A DNA stretch of 64,000 nt from Bacteroidia bacterium (GTDB taxonomy: Bacteria > Bacteroidota > Bacteroidia > J057 > JADKCL01), in the NCBI GenBank assembly GCA_020635905.1, contig JACJYV010000001.1, positions 1,364,001 through 1,428,000 on the forward strand. The letters are read 5' to 3'. Below, one piece after another: positions 1 through 9,306 of this stretch. The position numbers and the translations under genes were made by a program. The notes under the pieces were generated by a model. The model saw only the letters and a list, made by a program, of their open reading frames with translations, did no database searches and was not told the origin of the DNA. The number at the start of each line of letters is the position of its first letter. Positions within the stretch are counted from its first letter, which is position 1.

Positions 1-1415
1 ACCTGAATGTAAACGGTGGTTCCGGGCTCAAGGCAATCGAGGGTCAGGGAGGAGGAGAACAGGTTACCGCCGTCGTCATTGGCACCCAGTTCGGTGAAAC
101 CAGCAATGTTTCCGCAGTCACCATTCACGTCCCAAACAGCAATCTGGGTGTCGAAAGGAGACTGGTCAAAGGTACAGGCGAAGTTGATTGATCCACCAGA
201 TCCGGCAGGAACTGTGTAGGAGAACCATACGTCGTTTTGAGCAACGGTTTCAAATGAACACCATCCATCAACTGCGTCGCATGAGGGGAAGGCGCCAATG
301 GTACCAGCACCAGGGGTGGCGGCAGAGGGATTGGCACAAGTGTTATCGAAAGCAACGGTGGCAGAGCTGCCGGGAGCTACAGAAGGAATAACTTCTGCGG
401 TGCAGGGATCGTCATTGGGGGTGGGTCCGCCAGCAGGAACTTCGCGAACTTCAACCACACCTGTTCCGGTCCAGCCGGCATATCCGTCGATCTGGATGTA
501 GTACAACTCGCCCGGAGTCAGGGAAATGTAACCACACTGATCGTGGATGCGTGACATGAAAATTGTACCGCCATCATCGTTGGCTGCAATTTCAACTGCA
601 CTCAGACCTACGGAGAAGCAGTCGTCAATCTGCCACAGAGCCATCTGGGTATCACCAAACAGGTCATCAGTAATGGCCTCAATGTCAACGTTTCCGGAAG
701 CAGGAGCGATGAAGGTAAACCAAAGGTCGTTGTCAACCAAAGTTTCGAATGAACACCAGCCATCAAGCGCATCGCAGGAAGGACCGGGACCCACTGTACC
801 AGGACCTGGTGAAGGTCCGTCAGCGGAGGCAAAGGTATTATCCCAGGAAGAAGAAACGGGGGTTCCAATTACAGGAGTACCCATGAATTCTGCCTGACAA
901 ACATCATCATTTGCAGGAACAGTACAACCCTGACCGGGTGAGCACTGCATCAGCAGGTCATATCCCACCTGATTGAGGGGATTACAGGGCCATTCATTGA
1001 CTGACAACCAGATGGAGCCGTCAAAATTTGACTGCCAGGTAAGGGTGGAAGCAAAAACATTGGGTCCACATCCAAAGTCGTCATCATTTTCACCTACCAG
1101 TGACAAGTCAGCCGCATTCCAGATGCGCATGTAGGAGTCAAAGCTGATGAGACCACAGGTGGTCCAGGTGTAGGTATTACCACAGGTAACGTTGAAGAGA
1201 ACCAGGTCACCGGTCACCAACACGTTAGAAGGGGAAATAAACAGCGGTCCGCAGGCAGCCCCGTCGAAGAGGATATTGCCGGTGGAATCTGTCAGGTTGT
1301 AGAAGGAGGAATTGGCGTTGATATTTGTAAAAATATCATCGCACTGGGCTTGGGCAGTTATGCCGGCGAAGCTGAGTACAAAAGCCAGACACAACGAGAA
1401 TATATTCTTTTTCAT
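1..1415 (-). CDS. Secreted repeat protein (PPC-like modules), 3' end beyond window
   Basis: An open frame runs from ATG at 1415 down to base 1 with no stop (471 codons visible), so the C terminus lies outside the window. The first ~23 residues are a signal peptide (MKKNIFSLCLAFVLSFAG, then an Ala/Gln-rich cleavage region). The mature part is Cys- and Trp-rich and contains at least two homologous ~130-residue modules. Each has the pattern NDDxCxAE ... SCDAxDGWCSFET ... DxWFxF ... DTQxAxW ... ANDDGG, which resembles bacterial pre-peptidase C-terminal (PPC) beta domains of surface proteins. A T9SS sorting domain would be expected in the missing C terminus but cannot be seen. It lies 30 bp downstream of another small secreted protein gene on the same strand and may be co-transcribed with it. 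Function unknown; probably an adhesin-like or matrix protein. Confidence 0.85.
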   Translation of the reverse strand, partial: MKKNIFSLCLAFVLSFAGITAQAQCDDIFTNINANSSFYNLTDSTGNILFDGAACGPLFISPSNVLVTGDLVLFNVTCGNTYTWTTCGLISFDSYMRIWNAADLSLVGENDDDFGCGPNVFASTLTWQSNFDGSIWLSVNEWPCNPLNQVGYDLLMQCSPGQGCTVPANDDVCQAEFMGTPVIGTPVSSSWDNTFASADGPSPGPGTVGPGPSCDALDGWCSFETLVDNDLWFTFIAPASGNVDIEAITDDLFGDTQMALWQIDDCFSVGLSAVEIAANDDGGTIFMSRIHDQCGYISLTPGELYYIQIDGYAGWTGTGVVEVREVPAGGPTPNDDPCTAEVIPSVAPGSSATVAFDNTCANPSAATPGAGTIGAFPSCDAVDGWCSFETVAQNDVWFSYTVPAGSGGSINFACTFDQSPFDTQIAVWDVNGDCGNIAGFTELGANDDGGNLFSSSLTLDCLEPGTTVYIQ

Positions 1416-1445
1416 ACCTTATATCATTTTAGAGTGAAACATTCA

Positions 1446-1835
1446 TCAATTCAACCCGGTGGGCTGAATCTGCTTTGCAGTGACTGGCACAGCGGCAGTA
1501 CGTGTGGAAGCATCAAGTTTCATCAGTCGATGATATTCGGCGGCATTGTTCTGGACGAACTTTGCTTTAGCTGCCTGATAATTGGACTTATCAACAGCTT
1601 TGTTGCCCGTGGCTACGTAGCCGGGCATGAGGGTGACACCCGCTTGCTGGGTGTAATGCGCCTTCTTGAGATTGTCGGGAGCATTTTTCTCAACCATTTC
1701 CTTCTTGGCCTGATCGGCGGTCTTGCTGGCAATACCACCGTGGTTACCTGTCACTTGTTGAGCATTTACGCTCCCAAATGCAAATAACAGGCCTAAGGAG
1801 AAGGCAAAACAGATCAGCATTTTTAGTTTCTTCAT
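1446..1835 (-). CDS. Small secreted hypothetical protein
   Basis: 129 residues. The N terminus is a clear Sec signal peptide (MKKLKMLICFAFSLGLLFAF) followed by a likely cleavage site at SVNA-QQ. The mature ~104 residues are Lys/Ala/Gln-rich and predicted mainly helical, with no transmembrane segment and no recognisable domain or metal motif. It starts at the ATG at 1835 and ends 30 bp before the large secreted protein gene on the same strand, so the two may form an operon. I do not recognise the family; an exported periplasmic or cell-surface protein is all that can be supported. Confidence 0.7.
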   Translation of the reverse strand: MKKLKMLICFAFSLGLLFAFGSVNAQQVTGNHGGIASKTADQAKKEMVEKNAPDNLKKAHYTQQAGVTLMPGYVATGNKAVDKSNYQAAKAKFVQNNAAEYHRLMKLDASTRTAAVPVTAKQIQPTGLN

Positions 1836-2168
1836 AATCTTGATTTTTTAGATAAACACTAAAAGTAAAAGAACATGCTCTGTTGAAAACAGGGCATCAT
1901 TACGGTAAAAATTTGAAAACCAGGTTAGTCAAAACTGGTGATTTCCGCTTGGCTGCTTTTGGGGAAGCAACCGAAAAATCCACTATCTAAAAGCTAAAAC
2001 TAAAATCTTTAAGGAACGATTGGGATTGTATGAAAACAGTGCGACCCATTTAATTATTCAATCCCAATTTCAACTCTATTTTCTTTTCTGTCCGGGAAGG
2101 CAGACTGTTATTGCCTGCCTTCCCTTTCAGATATTTTCTCCGGATTTCGTTCCGGAACTTATTTAAAA
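1836..2168. other. Intergenic region, 333 bp
   Basis: AT-rich spacer upstream of the small secreted protein gene (start 1835, minus) and downstream of the lipoprotein gene (stop 2169, minus). Apart from the strong hairpin at 2094-2124 nothing is recognisable; it presumably holds the promoter of the 1835-1 gene pair. Confidence 0.6.
2094..2124. terminator. Strong hairpin, probable terminator
   Basis: Perfect 10-bp inverted repeat GGGAAGGCAG / CTGCCTTCCC with an 11-nt loop, located 45 bp beyond the stop codon of the lipoprotein gene (minus strand). T-rich sequence flanks it on the plus-strand 3' side (TTTCAGATATTTT), but no clean U-run follows on the minus strand, so the direction of termination is uncertain. 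Confidence 0.6.
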
Positions 2169-4121
2169 TTAGTTACCAGGGCAATTGTTTTGCTGGGCGA
2201 AGGCCTGAGCGGCAGCAATTGAACTGGGGGTTTTGCCGGGACCACAAGGATCACAGGGGCCGAGGTAGCAACCGCTGTGGTGACCCATGCAGGGGTTGTT
2301 GGATGGCTTGAAGGCGATTACGTGAGCAGGAAGAGCGCTTTGAGCGATGCAGATTTCCTGAGCGTTTGCGGGGTTACCGGGAGGCAAGTGGCAAACAGTA
2401 ACTTTGTTGGCATTTGGGTTTCCGCAAGCGTAAGCTGAGAGGTTGCTTCCGGGACCTGGATTGGGAACGGTGCAGGTTCCTCCGCCGCCATTTCCGCCAC
2501 CGCCGCAGTTGTTATTTCCGCCATTGTGGTTGCAGTTGTTATTGCTGCAGTGGTGACCGCAGTTGTGACCCCAGTTGTGGTTGCCATCGCAGCTTCCACC
2601 ACCGCTTCCGCTTCCTGATCCGCTACCGCCGCCTGATCCGCTACCGCCTCCGGAACCTGAACCAGATCCGCCGTTATTTCCACCACTGGCAGGGCATGAG
2701 CATCCCAGATCCTGAGGAGTGCTTACTCCGTCTTTAGGGATAAATTCGCCGGCGCTGCAGGAATTGTTGCATCCGTTTTTCACCCATACACCTATGATTT
2801 CTTTTCCAGCATTGGAGGTGGAAGGAGTAAGGATAGAGCTCAGGTCGGTACCCGTGTTGAATACTTCAGTAGAGCAATCGTCATACAGTACGGTTACGTT
2901 TTTCAGTTTGGCAGTCGAGGTAACGATCACCGTTCCACCACACTCATCAAATCCAACCGTGATCTGCTTGTTGCAGTAACCACCACCGTTATTATTTCCA
3001 CCGCCGCTTCCCTGGTTGCTGCCGCCACCACAGTTTTTACCGCCTTTTCCAGAACCTGAATTGTTTTTGCCGCCTTTTCCACCTCCGCTTCCACTGCCGG
3101 ATCCAGAATTCTGATTGTTATTATTATTGCAGTTTTTACCGCCTTTGCCACCTTTGCCACCTTTGCCAGATCCACCACCGTCATTGCTGCCGGAACCAGA
3201 TCCGCTTCCGCTGTTTCCACCGCAGTTTTTACCACCTTTTCCGCCTTTGCCACCTTTGCCGGAGCCAGAGTTATTTCCCCAGCCAGAGTTATTTCCCCAG
3301 CCAGATCCCTGGTTGGAAGAACCCTGATTGCTTCCCCAGCCGGAGCCTTGTCCACCGCCGGTGGAAGGATTATAGCCGGCATTGTCAACCCAAACGGTAT
3401 CACAGGGAGGAGCACAAGGATTTTGAGCGTTCAGCCAGGGCTCACAGTAGCCGGGGCATCCGTCCATGTTGAGTGCGTAGTCAACAGAGAAACCACCCGT
3501 AGAAAGGGGCTTGTTGCCGAAGAATACGGTATAAGGAGAACCGATCGGAACGTTGTTAACAATGTCCCAACGCTGCAGAATGGCAGCACCCACGTAAGTC
3601 ATAACGGGATCCAGTTCATTCATCAGTACCCTCCAGGTGTGCTGGTTTTGCAGGGTATTATTGGCAGAGTGATCAGTGTAGAAATCGAACTGGGTCATAT
3701 CCACCTCAGCCAGGTTGGTGAGGGGGTTAACCGTGGTGGGAGGAGTACCACCGAGGGGGAGAATGGCCAGACCAGTTTTAATGAAGTACCAACCGGGCAG
3801 ACCTTTCATATTGAGGTAAAGATCGTCATCGCCGTTAACTACCAGGTAGGTGGTTCCGGCGAGAGGAGCAGTATAAGTATTATTTCCATTGGGACCGCCG
3901 TTGGGCAGACCGGGCACATAAGCCGTAACGGTCAACTGGCCGGTAACAGAATTTCCGCAAAGAGGAGCCGGAGGAAGGTGCTCGTCACCTGCGGGCATGT
4001 TCAGAGTGTATGCACCCAGTTGGGGATCGCCGCTATTGGGGCGAACGTTATCCGGCTTACAGCCGAATGTAAATAGCGCGATTAACAGAGCTGCGAAAGC
4101 CCCAATTTTAATCTTTCTCAT
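2169..4121 (-). CDS. Lipoprotein with long Gly/Ser/Asn/Lys low-complexity tracts
   Basis: About 650 residues from the ATG at 4121, chosen because it gives a good lipoprotein signal (MRKIKIGAFAALLIALFTFG-C); an in-frame ATG 12 codons upstream (4157) is possible but would spoil the signal. Residues ~15-230 form an ordered beta-rich domain. From ~250 on come long tracts of GSGSGSG, GKGGKGGK and poly-Asn, interrupted by a ~100-residue Cys-containing segment (CNKQITVGFDECGGTV ...). The last ~75 residues carry a KVTVCHLPPGNP ... ICIAQSALPAHV ... HHSGCYLGPC module, a small Cys/His-rich domain seen at the ends of many secreted Bacteroidota proteins. The tracts are encoded by GC-rich trinucleotide repeats that could expand or contract. 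Likely a surface-exposed or matrix-associated lipoprotein; function unknown. Confidence 0.8.
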   Translation of the reverse strand: MRKIKIGAFAALLIALFTFGCKPDNVRPNSGDPQLGAYTLNMPAGDEHLPPAPLCGNSVTGQLTVTAYVPGLPNGGPNGNNTYTAPLAGTTYLVVNGDDDLYLNMKGLPGWYFIKTGLAILPLGGTPPTTVNPLTNLAEVDMTQFDFYTDHSANNTLQNQHTWRVLMNELDPVMTYVGAAILQRWDIVNNVPIGSPYTVFFGNKPLSTGGFSVDYALNMDGCPGYCEPWLNAQNPCAPPCDTVWVDNAGYNPSTGGGQGSGWGSNQGSSNQGSGWGNNSGWGNNSGSGKGGKGGKGGKNCGGNSGSGSGSGSNDGGGSGKGGKGGKGGKNCNNNNNQNSGSGSGSGGGKGGKNNSGSGKGGKNCGGGSNQGSGGGNNNGGGYCNKQITVGFDECGGTVIVTSTAKLKNVTVLYDDCSTEVFNTGTDLSSILTPSTSNAGKEIIGVWVKNGCNNSCSAGEFIPKDGVSTPQDLGCSCPASGGNNGGSGSGSGGGSGSGGGSGSGSGSGGGSCDGNHNWGHNCGHHCSNNNCNHNGGNNNCGGGGNGGGGTCTVPNPGPGSNLSAYACGNPNANKVTVCHLPPGNPANAQEICIAQSALPAHVIAFKPSNNPCMGHHSGCYLGPCDPCGPGKTPSSIAAAQAFAQQNNCPGN

Positions 4122-4798
4122 AATAGCTGATAGTTGAAGTAAACCAATCATTTTCAATTTTCTACCGAATCAATGCAACCATTGCATTGAGAATTAATAA
4201 AGTTCAGGGCGTGCTCGAAATAAAAAAGTTAGTTACTGCTTTATTGATCAAAACAAAGATGTAAAATATTTCAGGAAAATGCAAGAAATAATCAAAAAAC
4301 ATCCCCAAAAAAGACAAAACTTCTGAATTTCTTACACCAGAACCCAGAATAAAAAAGCACAGAAATCCCCCTAAAGCTCGCAAAATCTACTCGAATTGTC
4401 GATTTTGCCACATTTAAAAGGGTTTCAAACTAAGAAGGCACAACCTATGTAAGTATTTTGGATGTTCTGCTTTACATGTAGGGTAAAATCCAAAAATCAC
4501 GTTCTGATTTGAAATCAGAATACACCTTAGTATGTCTGGAAATTTGAAATTGATACCCCCCCAGGAAACAGCAGGGGAAATGATTTCCTGAAAAAATCAG
4601 CAGAGGGGGTAGCCACCCTTGTTTGATTTACGGATAAAAACTGGTTTTGGATCACAGCCCCCATGGGAATCAGTGGGATTTCTTAAATCCCAGTTGATCT
4701 CCTAAGGAACGAGGGGGAAGAAAGCGGAGATTACAGAGGTAAATGATCATTTCTGAACCAGGTCCAGGGATAAGTTTCAAAGTGTAATGAATTCCTGA
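4122..4798. other. Intergenic region, 677 bp, with a dispersed repeat
   Basis: Upstream of the lipoprotein gene and downstream of the S41 peptidase gene, both on the minus strand. The part next to 4121 is AT-rich and should hold the lipoprotein promoter. The part next to the peptidase (4703-4782) carries a repeat with a second copy at 30879-30965. No gene was found. Confidence 0.6.
4703..4782. repeat. Dispersed ~80-bp intergenic repeat, copy 1
   Basis: Shares GAAGAAAGCG, GGTAAATGA, CATTTCTGAACCA and a terminal TTCAAAG block with 30879-30965, in the same order and with the same spacing. Each copy abuts the 3' end of a gene (the S41 peptidase here, isocitrate dehydrogenase at the other site). 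Confidence 0.75.
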
Positions 4799-6751
4799 TC
4801 AGTTTTTTCCCTTCAGCCGCTGCAAAGCCAGGTCCAGCAATCCGTCAGAAAGTCCGGCCAGATCTGAAAGGGTGGGTTCATAAAAGGTATCAGGCTGGAT
4901 TCCGTCCTTTTCATACAACTTGCCATTGGGCCTGTAAGATGCATAACGCGGCATCTTTACGGTCAGACCACTGTGAAATAATTCTGCCTCAAAGGGGCCG
5001 CCGCTGCCGCCCCGACTCACCTGCCCCATCAGATGAAACCCGGGCTTTCCTTTGAAAACCCCCAAAAATATATCTGTGGCACTGAAACAATCCCCGTCCT
5101 GCAGAATGATGACTGGCTTGTCGTAATAATACAGCCAGGATTTGTTTTGGGGAATATCCCTCACCTGATAGCACATCGAAGAAAATTTCCCGGCAGGAAG
5201 CGGCCATTCTGGATGAAACTGCGCATCAAATTGCTGCAGGAATTCTGATTTCTCTGCAGGTAATCCCGGATAATCGGGCGGATACAGGTCCCGGGGAAAT
5301 AAATATCCTTTGGCCGGGTGATAATCCACTTCCGCATCCATCCTGTGAGCGCCCGTGGTCATGACCTCGGGCGGAGCACCTGGCTTCACAAAAAAGGGAT
5401 AAATATCATGCAGAAAATGCGCCTTTCCGCCCGGATTTCCCCTCAGATCAATGATCATGCCCCGGGTGGTTTTGATATTACGCATGAAACGGTAGAATTC
5501 ACTTTCGTATTCCTCCCGCTCCCGCATGTCGATCACCTTGAGATAAGCGACATCTTCCTGCAAAATTTCAAACTTTTCAGAAAGGTCCTCATCCGGCCAG
5601 TATTCCACCAATTCCACCTTTTGCTTTACCGTTTTGCCCGCTTCATTTCCAAACTCACATACGATCTCCCGCGGATTTTCGCCCGAAACCAGATACAGCC
5701 ACACACTCAGCTTTTCCAGCAGAGCCAGCGCCCGCCTGCGGCGGAACGGCATCCCCTCCCCCATATCCAGCTCTTCGGCCAGCGCAATCCACTCGGGAAT
5801 CTTTTTCCCATTCACCGCCACCAGGTAGGGATAGTCTGGCACATAATAGCCCTTGCCGCTCATAGCCCGCGCCAGGACTTTGTCCTGACAGGGAATCATG
5901 GCAAAAGGAGTAAACATGCGCAAGCCACGGTCGCTGATCTCATTGCTGAGCGTGGAAGTCACCCGCGTATGGGGATCTCCAAACAGTCCCAGCGCCCGTT
6001 GCACCTGAAATCCAAAATCCAGCAGGGTGATCCCCTCCCCCAGCCCGGCCCGGATTGCATCCAGTGCCGCCTGATAATCCACCTTATAATAATCGAGATA
6101 GGCATACTGGTGCACCAGATACCATTCCAGCTGATCCAGATCCTGACGGGCCTCCTCAGGAGTCAGCCAGCGGATTCCCTTCGCCTTCCAGAGAGGCTCC
6201 TTCAGCCTTTCTTCCTGAATTCTCAGCTTTTCGACCGGACGATCCAGATAGCCTGTGCCCAGGGAATCGGGTGAGGGGCAGGGAAAATTATCCAGACGAC
6301 GGGTAATGAACTGAAGGTGAGCAGGAGTCTGACTCGCATGCGGTCTCTGCACCCTGCAATATTCAACTTCAGAAAAATAAACAGCCTTCATCCAGTTTTG
6401 GTGATTCAGAGGCACCCCCTCCATGCGCACATCCTCGCCTGTTTCCAGAGATTTCAGGCCCAGGGTAACGGATTTGCCAAGTACAAATCCCTCCTCAATG
6501 ATCTCAGGAATCAGGTTGCGTGCAAATTCCAGATACCAGTTGCGTCCGCACTCGTTCTGAATTCGCAGGTAATAATCTGACACAGGCAGGTCATTGATGC
6601 TTTCCAGGCCATACCATTTGTCATCCACCCTGCACACAAATCCCCCCTTTTCCCATTTCAAACCTGTGAAAGGAGCAAGATGATTCTCACTTCCCGCCTG
6701 GACAAGTCCAGCCAGAAAGATCAGTACCCATGCCAGTAAGCCTGTTCTCAT
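4799..6751 (-). CDS. Exported S41-family serine peptidase
   Basis: 650 residues from the ATG at 6751, chosen because it opens a signal peptide (MRTGLLAWVLIFLAGLVQAG); the frame is open a further 56 codons upstream, but that stretch does not look like protein. The C-terminal third is an S41 (C-terminal processing peptidase/tricorn-core) domain: GMIIDLRGNPGG, the nucleophile region QDGDCFSATDIF (Ser in CFSA), and a C-terminal DGIQPD motif. The central part has a PDZ-like loop (VNGKKIPEWI). Where CtpA-type enzymes have the general-base Lys (TFGKG), this protein reads QVSRGGSGG, so the catalytic base may differ or activity may be lost. It stands alone, with a divergent topB. Likely periplasmic or outer-membrane associated; substrate unknown. 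Confidence 0.85.
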   Translation of the reverse strand: MRTGLLAWVLIFLAGLVQAGSENHLAPFTGLKWEKGGFVCRVDDKWYGLESINDLPVSDYYLRIQNECGRNWYLEFARNLIPEIIEEGFVLGKSVTLGLKSLETGEDVRMEGVPLNHQNWMKAVYFSEVEYCRVQRPHASQTPAHLQFITRRLDNFPCPSPDSLGTGYLDRPVEKLRIQEERLKEPLWKAKGIRWLTPEEARQDLDQLEWYLVHQYAYLDYYKVDYQAALDAIRAGLGEGITLLDFGFQVQRALGLFGDPHTRVTSTLSNEISDRGLRMFTPFAMIPCQDKVLARAMSGKGYYVPDYPYLVAVNGKKIPEWIALAEELDMGEGMPFRRRRALALLEKLSVWLYLVSGENPREIVCEFGNEAGKTVKQKVELVEYWPDEDLSEKFEILQEDVAYLKVIDMREREEYESEFYRFMRNIKTTRGMIIDLRGNPGGKAHFLHDIYPFFVKPGAPPEVMTTGAHRMDAEVDYHPAKGYLFPRDLYPPDYPGLPAEKSEFLQQFDAQFHPEWPLPAGKFSSMCYQVRDIPQNKSWLYYYDKPVIILQDGDCFSATDIFLGVFKGKPGFHLMGQVSRGGSGGPFEAELFHSGLTVKMPRYASYRPNGKLYEKDGIQPDTFYEPTLSDLAGLSDGLLDLALQRLKGKN

Positions 6752-6983
6752 ATTCACCCTGAAATTATTTAATTGAGGAGTAAAATCAAAAACCCTGCCA
6801 GAAACCCCTCCTTCAGACTGGTCTGCATACTCTTTCCCGGGATCTGTTGAGGGTTCAGCTTCTTTTTCCTGCCGATTCTGCTGGTAAAACTGAACAAATG
6901 AACCAGTTCCCACAGGCAATTCATAATTCTTGTTTGCACTTTTACCCGGAACAAACTTACTTTCCCCTCATTTTGAAAAAACC

Positions 6984-9155
6984 ATGATCGTAGTTCTGGC
7001 CGAAAAACCTTCTGTAGCACGCGAACTGGCCCGCATTCTGGGTGCGGACGAGCGCAAACAGGGTTGGCTGGAAGGAAATGGTTACCAGGTAACCTGGGCC
7101 GTCGGGCACCTTATCGGCCTGGCCGATACCAAAGATTATGGATTTCCCTTCTGGGATCTCGACAACCTGCCCATCATTCCCCGCACCTTCCTGACCAAGG
7201 TCACGGGCGACGAGGGCCTGCAACGTCAGTATCTGGTGATCAAGAAGCTGTTTGAGGGAGCGGAGGAAATCGTCAACGCAACGGACGCGGGCCGCGAGGG
7301 GGAATTGATTTTCCGCTACATTTATCTGCATTCTCACTGCGAAAAACCTTTCAAAAGGCTCTGGATCTCCTCCCAGACCGACAAAGCCATCAAGGATGGT
7401 TTTGCAAAACTTAAGCCGGGAGCTGAGTACGACAATCTTTTTGAAGCCGCCCGTTGCCGGGCTGAGGCCGACTGGCTGGTGGGCATCAATGCCACCCAGG
7501 CTTACACCCTGAAATACGGCAATAAGCCGCCCTTTGGGGAATTTGGCAAGCGCCGCGAAGGCCCCATTTCCCTGGGCAGGGTGCAAACCCCCGTTTTGCG
7601 CCTCCTGGTCGAGCGCTGGGAGGAAGTGGAGGCTTTTACCCCGGAAACCTATTGGGAACTGATTCTGACCCTCGAAAAAGAAGGCCAGACCTTCCAGGCC
7701 AAGTGGTTTACGGACGAGAAAGACCGTTTCCACGAAGAAGCTGAGGGCCGCGCAATCATGGACAAACTGGGAGAAACCGTTTTGGTGGAATCTGCCGACC
7801 GCAAGCCCAAAAGCGAGCGTCCGCCCCAGTTGTACGACCTGACTGAACTCCAGAAGGACGCCAACAAGCGCTATAATTTTTCTGCCCAGCAAACCCTCGA
7901 CCTGGCTCAGGACCTCTACGAAAAATTCAAGGTCATCACCTACCCCAGAACGGATTCACGCTACCTCAGCGACGACCTCTATCCCGGCATGCCCGATTTG
8001 CTGCGCAACGTGGGCAAAGTGAGCGCCTATGCGCCCTTCGTGGAGAAAGCCCTGGCTCTGGGCCTGGAAAAGGATATCCGCTTTTTCAACGACAAAAAGG
8101 TAAGTGATCACCACGCCATCATTCCCACAGAAACTGATCCCACCACGGTCAGCCTTCCCAAAGACCATTACAGATTGTACGACCTGATTGTCAGGAGATT
8201 GCTCAGTGCTTTTTTGGGGAATTGTGAAAAAGAATTGTCTGAAATAATCCTGACTGAGGCGGGGGAACGCTTCAAAGCCAAAGGCACCATGATCAAAACC
8301 AATGGCTGGCGGGATATATACCAGGCGCTGGAACGGGGCCTGGCCAAACAAAAACAGGAGGCCGGACGGGCCAAAAAGAAAACCACTGAATCTGAGGAGG
8401 AACTGGAATTGCCCTGGGTGGATGTGGGAGAAGTGCTGCCCGTCAAAGAGAAGGATTTGCCTAAAAAACGCACCAAAGCCCCTTCCATTCATACAGAATC
8501 GAGCATTCTGGGTCTGATGGAGACCGCAGGCAAGGATTTTGAGGATGAGGAATTGCGCGAAGCCATGAAAGACAAGGGCCTGGGCACGCCTGCCACCCGC
8601 GCAGGCATGATCGAGACCCTCATTCGCCGCGATTACATCGTGCGCGACAAGAAAAAGCTGATCCCCACCGACAAAGGCGTGGGCCTGATCAATCTGGTGC
8701 GGACCCGCCCCATATCAGAACCCGCCCTCACAGGTGAGTGGGAATCGCGGCTGCACAAAATCGCCCGCGGCGATTACCAACCCGACCAGTTTTTACAGGA
8801 AGTGCGGCAGTTTACCGTGCAGGTCACCAACGATGCCAAAGGCATCCAGCCGCCGCCCAAAATCATGCCCGACTATACCATGGAGGAAGTCACCTGCCCC
8901 AAATGCGGGGAAGGAAAGTTGCTCAAAGGCAAACGGGCGTTTGGCTGCTCGCGCTACAAAGAAGGCTGCGATTTCACCCTCCAGCCCTACATAGCAGGCA
9001 AACTGGTGGAAAAAGAACACCTGCTCGATCTGCTGCAAAACAAACTGACTTCAGCTTTTGTGCAGGGCTTCACCAACCGCAAAGGCAACCGTTTCGATGC
9101 CCGCCTCACCCTGGGCGAAGACTGGAAAGTGGGCTTCTTTTTTGGGAAAGAGTGA
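6984..9155 (+). CDS. topB: DNA topoisomerase III
   Basis: 723 residues from the ATG at 6984 (MIVVLAEKPSVA, the conserved family start; an upstream TTG at 6930 would add 18 unlikely residues). It is a type IA topoisomerase: an N-terminal TOPRIM domain with EKPSVA and TDAGREGE (Asp ~101), then the central gate with the active-site tyrosine in YPRTDSRY (Tyr ~320), SLGRVQTP upstream of it and GLGTPATRAGMIE downstream. It ends in one zinc-ribbon-like element (CPKCGEG ... FGCSRYKEGC) instead of the several found in topoisomerase I. It relaxes and decatenates single-strand crossings during replication and recombination. Full length; cytoplasmic. It is transcribed divergently from the S41 peptidase gene, with 232 bp between them. 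Confidence 0.96.
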   Translation: MIVVLAEKPSVARELARILGADERKQGWLEGNGYQVTWAVGHLIGLADTKDYGFPFWDLDNLPIIPRTFLTKVTGDEGLQRQYLVIKKLFEGAEEIVNATDAGREGELIFRYIYLHSHCEKPFKRLWISSQTDKAIKDGFAKLKPGAEYDNLFEAARCRAEADWLVGINATQAYTLKYGNKPPFGEFGKRREGPISLGRVQTPVLRLLVERWEEVEAFTPETYWELILTLEKEGQTFQAKWFTDEKDRFHEEAEGRAIMDKLGETVLVESADRKPKSERPPQLYDLTELQKDANKRYNFSAQQTLDLAQDLYEKFKVITYPRTDSRYLSDDLYPGMPDLLRNVGKVSAYAPFVEKALALGLEKDIRFFNDKKVSDHHAIIPTETDPTTVSLPKDHYRLYDLIVRRLLSAFLGNCEKELSEIILTEAGERFKAKGTMIKTNGWRDIYQALERGLAKQKQEAGRAKKKTTESEEELELPWVDVGEVLPVKEKDLPKKRTKAPSIHTESSILGLMETAGKDFEDEELREAMKDKGLGTPATRAGMIETLIRRDYIVRDKKKLIPTDKGVGLINLVRTRPISEPALTGEWESRLHKIARGDYQPDQFLQEVRQFTVQVTNDAKGIQPPPKIMPDYTMEEVTCPKCGEGKLLKGKRAFGCSRYKEGCDFTLQPYIAGKLVEKEHLLDLLQNKLTSAFVQGFTNRKGNRFDARLTLGEDWKVGFFFGKE

Positions 9156-9306
9156 GTGTTGGGGGATTGCAGAATTGTATGCAAAAAAAAGAGGAATTTC
9201 ATTCATTTTAGAACGAAAGCCTGGAAAATGGCCATTCTCTGAAGCGCAAAACTCCTCCCAACATTGTCAGCTTGTCCCAAAACCAAATCCTGTGTAAATT
9301 CCCTCC

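Noticed and set aside
3348..4076. 242-codon plus-strand frame
   Set aside because: Antisense to the lipoprotein gene, which has a signal peptide and a conserved C-terminal module.
5318..6274. 318-codon plus-strand frame
   Set aside because: Antisense to the S41 peptidase gene; composition His/Gln/Pro-rich and not protein-like.
8738..9211. 157-codon frame overlapping the end of topB
   Set aside because: Frame-shifted shadow of the topoisomerase zinc-ribbon region; topB is intact.
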